Shown here: in pieces, positions 62,605 to 64,000 of the stretch
Numbering within the stretch: position 1 is the first letter of the stretch
How the letters are laid out: each line of letters starts with the position of its first letter
From: Ruegeria denitrificans
GTDB lineage: Bacteria > Pseudomonadota > Alphaproteobacteria > Rhodobacterales > Rhodobacteraceae
Assembly (NCBI RefSeq): GCF_001458295.1
Contig: NZ_CYUD01000004.1
Span: 124,001 to 188,000 of the forward strand
DNA length: 64,000 nt
Direction: 5' to 3'
Translations under genes and position numbers: made by a program
Notes under the pieces: generated by a model
The model's input: the letters and a program-made list of their open reading frames with translations, nothing else
Databases searched by the model: none
What the model was told of the DNA's origin: nothing

Positions 62605-63863
62605 GACCGGGTCGTTCCGTTCCCGCGCACAAGATACTGGAAACTGGTCAGCTGTGCCGCGCCCACCGGGCCACGCGCATGCATCTTGCCGGTTGCAATG
62701 CCGATCTCAGCGCCCATACCAAACTCACCACCGTCGGCAAATTGGGTTGAGGCGTTGTGCATCAGGATCGCACTGTCGAGCCGTTCAAAGAACCGCGCAG
62801 CCGCGGTTTCGTCCTCGGTTATGATGCAGTCAGTGTGCTCTGATCCATTGAGGCGGATATGCGCGATGGCCTCGTCAATATCAGCGACGGGTTTCGCCGC
62901 GATAATGCTGTCGAGGAATTCCTTGCCCCAGTCGTCCGTCGTCGCTGCAACGGTGCCATCCAGGGCCAGCGCACCTTCGGCGTGCACCTCAACACCTGCG
63001 GCCATCAGGGCGGCGATGACGTCCCGTCCCAACGTTTCGGCCACGTCCTGATGAACCAAAAGGCATTCGGCCGCACCGCAGATACCGGTTCGACGGGTTT
63101 TGGCGTTCAAGACCACATCGAGAGTTTTTTGCGGATCAGCGGCCTTGTCGATATAAATATGCACGATACCTTCAAGATGCGCGAACACGGGCACACGCGC
63201 CTCGCGCTGCACCAGCCCCACTAAACCCTTGCCTCCGCGTGGGACGATAACGTCCACATAATCTGTCAGGGTCAGCAATTCCTGAACTGCGGCGCGGTCC
63301 CTCGTTGGTACCAGTTGGATGGCATCTTCAGGCAGGTTCGCGGCTTTTAACCCCTGGACCAGACAAGCATGGATGGCGCCCGAGGAGTGAAAACTTTCGG
63401 ACCCGCCGCGCAGGATCACGGCGTTGCCCGATTTCAAGCACAGAGCACCGGCATCGGCCGTCACGTTGGGGCGGCTTTCATAGATCACACCGATCACGCC
63501 CAGTGGCGTGCGCACGCGCTGGATATGTAGACCCGAAGGCATGTCCCACTCGGTCAGCACTTCGCCCACAGGATCAGCTTGATCCGCGACCGTACGCAGC
63601 CCATCGACCATGCCCTGAATGCGCGAGTCGTCCAGCATCAGACGATCCATCATTGCCGGGCTAAGGCCTTTCTCGCGGCCAAATTCCAGATCTTTCTTGT
63701 TCGCCTCGATGATGTCGGCACGGTTGGCCCAAACGGCATCCGCAGCAGCAATCAGCGCCGCATGTTTGCGTTCGGCACTGGCAAAGGCCAATTCGGCTGA
63801 GGCTGCCTTGGCGCGTTTTCCAAGATCGGCCATCAGTGTGGGAATGCTGTCGAAATCCTTCAT
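62601..63863 (-). CDS. proA: Gamma-glutamyl phosphate reductase
   Basis: ProA, 420 residues, reduces gamma-glutamyl phosphate to glutamate semialdehyde in proline synthesis. The NADP-binding [12 protein letters not shown] segment and catalytic-Cys segment [13 protein letters not shown] are present, as is [18 protein letters not shown] at the C-terminus. ATG 63863 follows GAAAGG; ATG 63902 is in frame but lies within a few bases of the proB stop. It follows proB after 46 bp. Confidence 0.95.
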   Translation of the reverse strand: MKDFDSIPTLMADLGKRAKAASAELAFASAERKHAALIAAADAVWANRADIIEANKKDLEFGREKGLSPAMMDRLMLDDSRIQGMVDGLRTVADQADPVGEVLTEWDMPSGLHIQRVRTPLGVIGVIYESRPNVTADAGALCLKSGNAVILRGGSESFHSSGAIHACLVQGLKAANLPEDAIQLVPTRDRAAVQELLTLTDYVDVIVPRGGKGLVGLVQREARVPVFAHLEGIVHIYIDKAADPQKTLDVVLNAKTRRTGICGAAECLLVHQDVAETLGRDVIAALMAAGVEVHAEGALALDGTVAATTDDWGKEFLDSIIAAKPVADIDEAIAHIRLNGSEHTDCIITEDETAAARFFERLDSAILMHNASTQFADGGEFGMGAEIGIATGKMHARGPVGAAQLTSFQYLVRGNGTTRS

Positions 63864-63909
63864 CTCATGTGCCTTTCGGTCGGTCTTTTGGTGTTCTAAC
63901 ATCGCGCAG

Positions 63910-64000
63910 CTACAGCGCCAAATCGTCTCGGTGGATCAAAACAGCCCTGCCTGGGTAGCCAAGGGTTGCCTCAATTTCCGAGGATTTACGACCCTTAATC
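63910..64000 (-). CDS. proB: Glutamate 5-kinase ProB, C-terminal fragment
   Basis: The minus-strand frame entering from the right edge reads [29 protein letters not shown] and a stop at 63910-63912. This matches the end of the PUA domain of ProB (GKSSDIERLLGYRGR...). ProB makes gamma-glutamyl phosphate, the substrate of ProA. Only 29 residues are inside the window, so the rest is unseen. Confidence 0.88.
   Translation of the reverse strand, partial: IKGRKSSEIEATLGYPGRAVLIHRDDLAL

Overview
The window looks like a chromosomal segment of a Rhodobacteraceae (Roseobacter-group, Ruegeria/Phaeobacter-like) alphaproteobacterium. This rests on protein character and gene order, not on a search. The supporting signs are an iscR-suf operon with an interspersed cysteine desulfurase and YIP1-type membrane proteins, ChpT of the CckA-ChpT-CtrA relay, an olsB-olsA ornithine-lipid pair, a class II DAHP synthase, an alphaproteobacterial LexA box (GAAC-N7-GAAC) at recA, and a compact phoR-pstSCAB-phoU-phoB locus. 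Base composition and coding style look uniform. I see no integrase, transposase, phage gene or CRISPR array.

Layout. 1-4.5 kb: the start of a sulfotransferase-like gene (minus), then recA, alaS and a DUF1330 gene. 4.8-7 kb: a transglutaminase-like cysteine peptidase converging on a secreted, extremely Gly/Asn-rich repeat protein. 7.2-12 kb: typA, an SMR transporter, a 43-residue membrane peptide, and a three-gene operon (duplicated HD-domain protein, small protein, alpha/beta hydrolase). 12-19.8 kb: the Fe-S cluster assembly operon iscR, desulfurase, sufB, small membrane protein, sufC, sufD, two YIP1 proteins and sufS, behind a promoter whose -10 is covered by a perfect TTAGAAC-G-GTTCTAA palindrome. 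A tRNA-Arg(CCG) follows. 20-25.3 kb: envelope genes (an M15/MepK-like protein divergent from an L,D-transpeptidase, then lpxD, an acyl carrier protein and a ketoacyl synthase). 25.3-28.2 kb: an IalB-family protein, two possible minus-strand small RNAs, a HerA-like ATPase and a small lipoprotein.

28.4-34.1 kb: a branched-chain-amino-acid-type ABC transporter operon (livK-G-F-x-H-M, minus strand) carrying an unrelated secreted Cys-containing protein as x. 34.2-41 kb: a PQQ-type sugar dehydrogenase, a GlxA/AraC regulator, class II DAHP synthase, a PAS protein, yicC, gmk and a gamma carbonic anhydrase-like protein, with a CtrA-type site between the PAS gene and yicC. 40.9-48.4 kb: the phosphate regulon phoR-pstSCAB-phoU-phoB, with Pho-box repeats before pstS and a strong hairpin after it. 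48.5-56.5 kb: mostly acyl-CoA and small-molecule catabolism (glutaryl-CoA dehydrogenase, SDRs, TesB, serine hydrolase, DsbA-like isomerase, phosphotransferase, quinone oxidoreductase).

56.5-64 kb: aroQ overlapping a divergent orphan LuxR gene, a stretch that may encode a structured RNA of about 250 nt, rpsB-tsf, olsB-olsA, a DUF3553 protein, chpT, and proB-proA at the right edge.

Most of the window is ordinary core genome. The parts I consider least explained are the possible RNA at 57.8-58.06 kb, the minus-strand RNA candidates at 26.1-26.35 kb, the repeat protein beside the cysteine peptidase, the secreted protein embedded in the liv operon, the orphan LuxR protein with substituted ligand-pocket residues, and the cysteine-poor IscR at the head of the suf operon. 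No clearly new multi-gene system was recognised.
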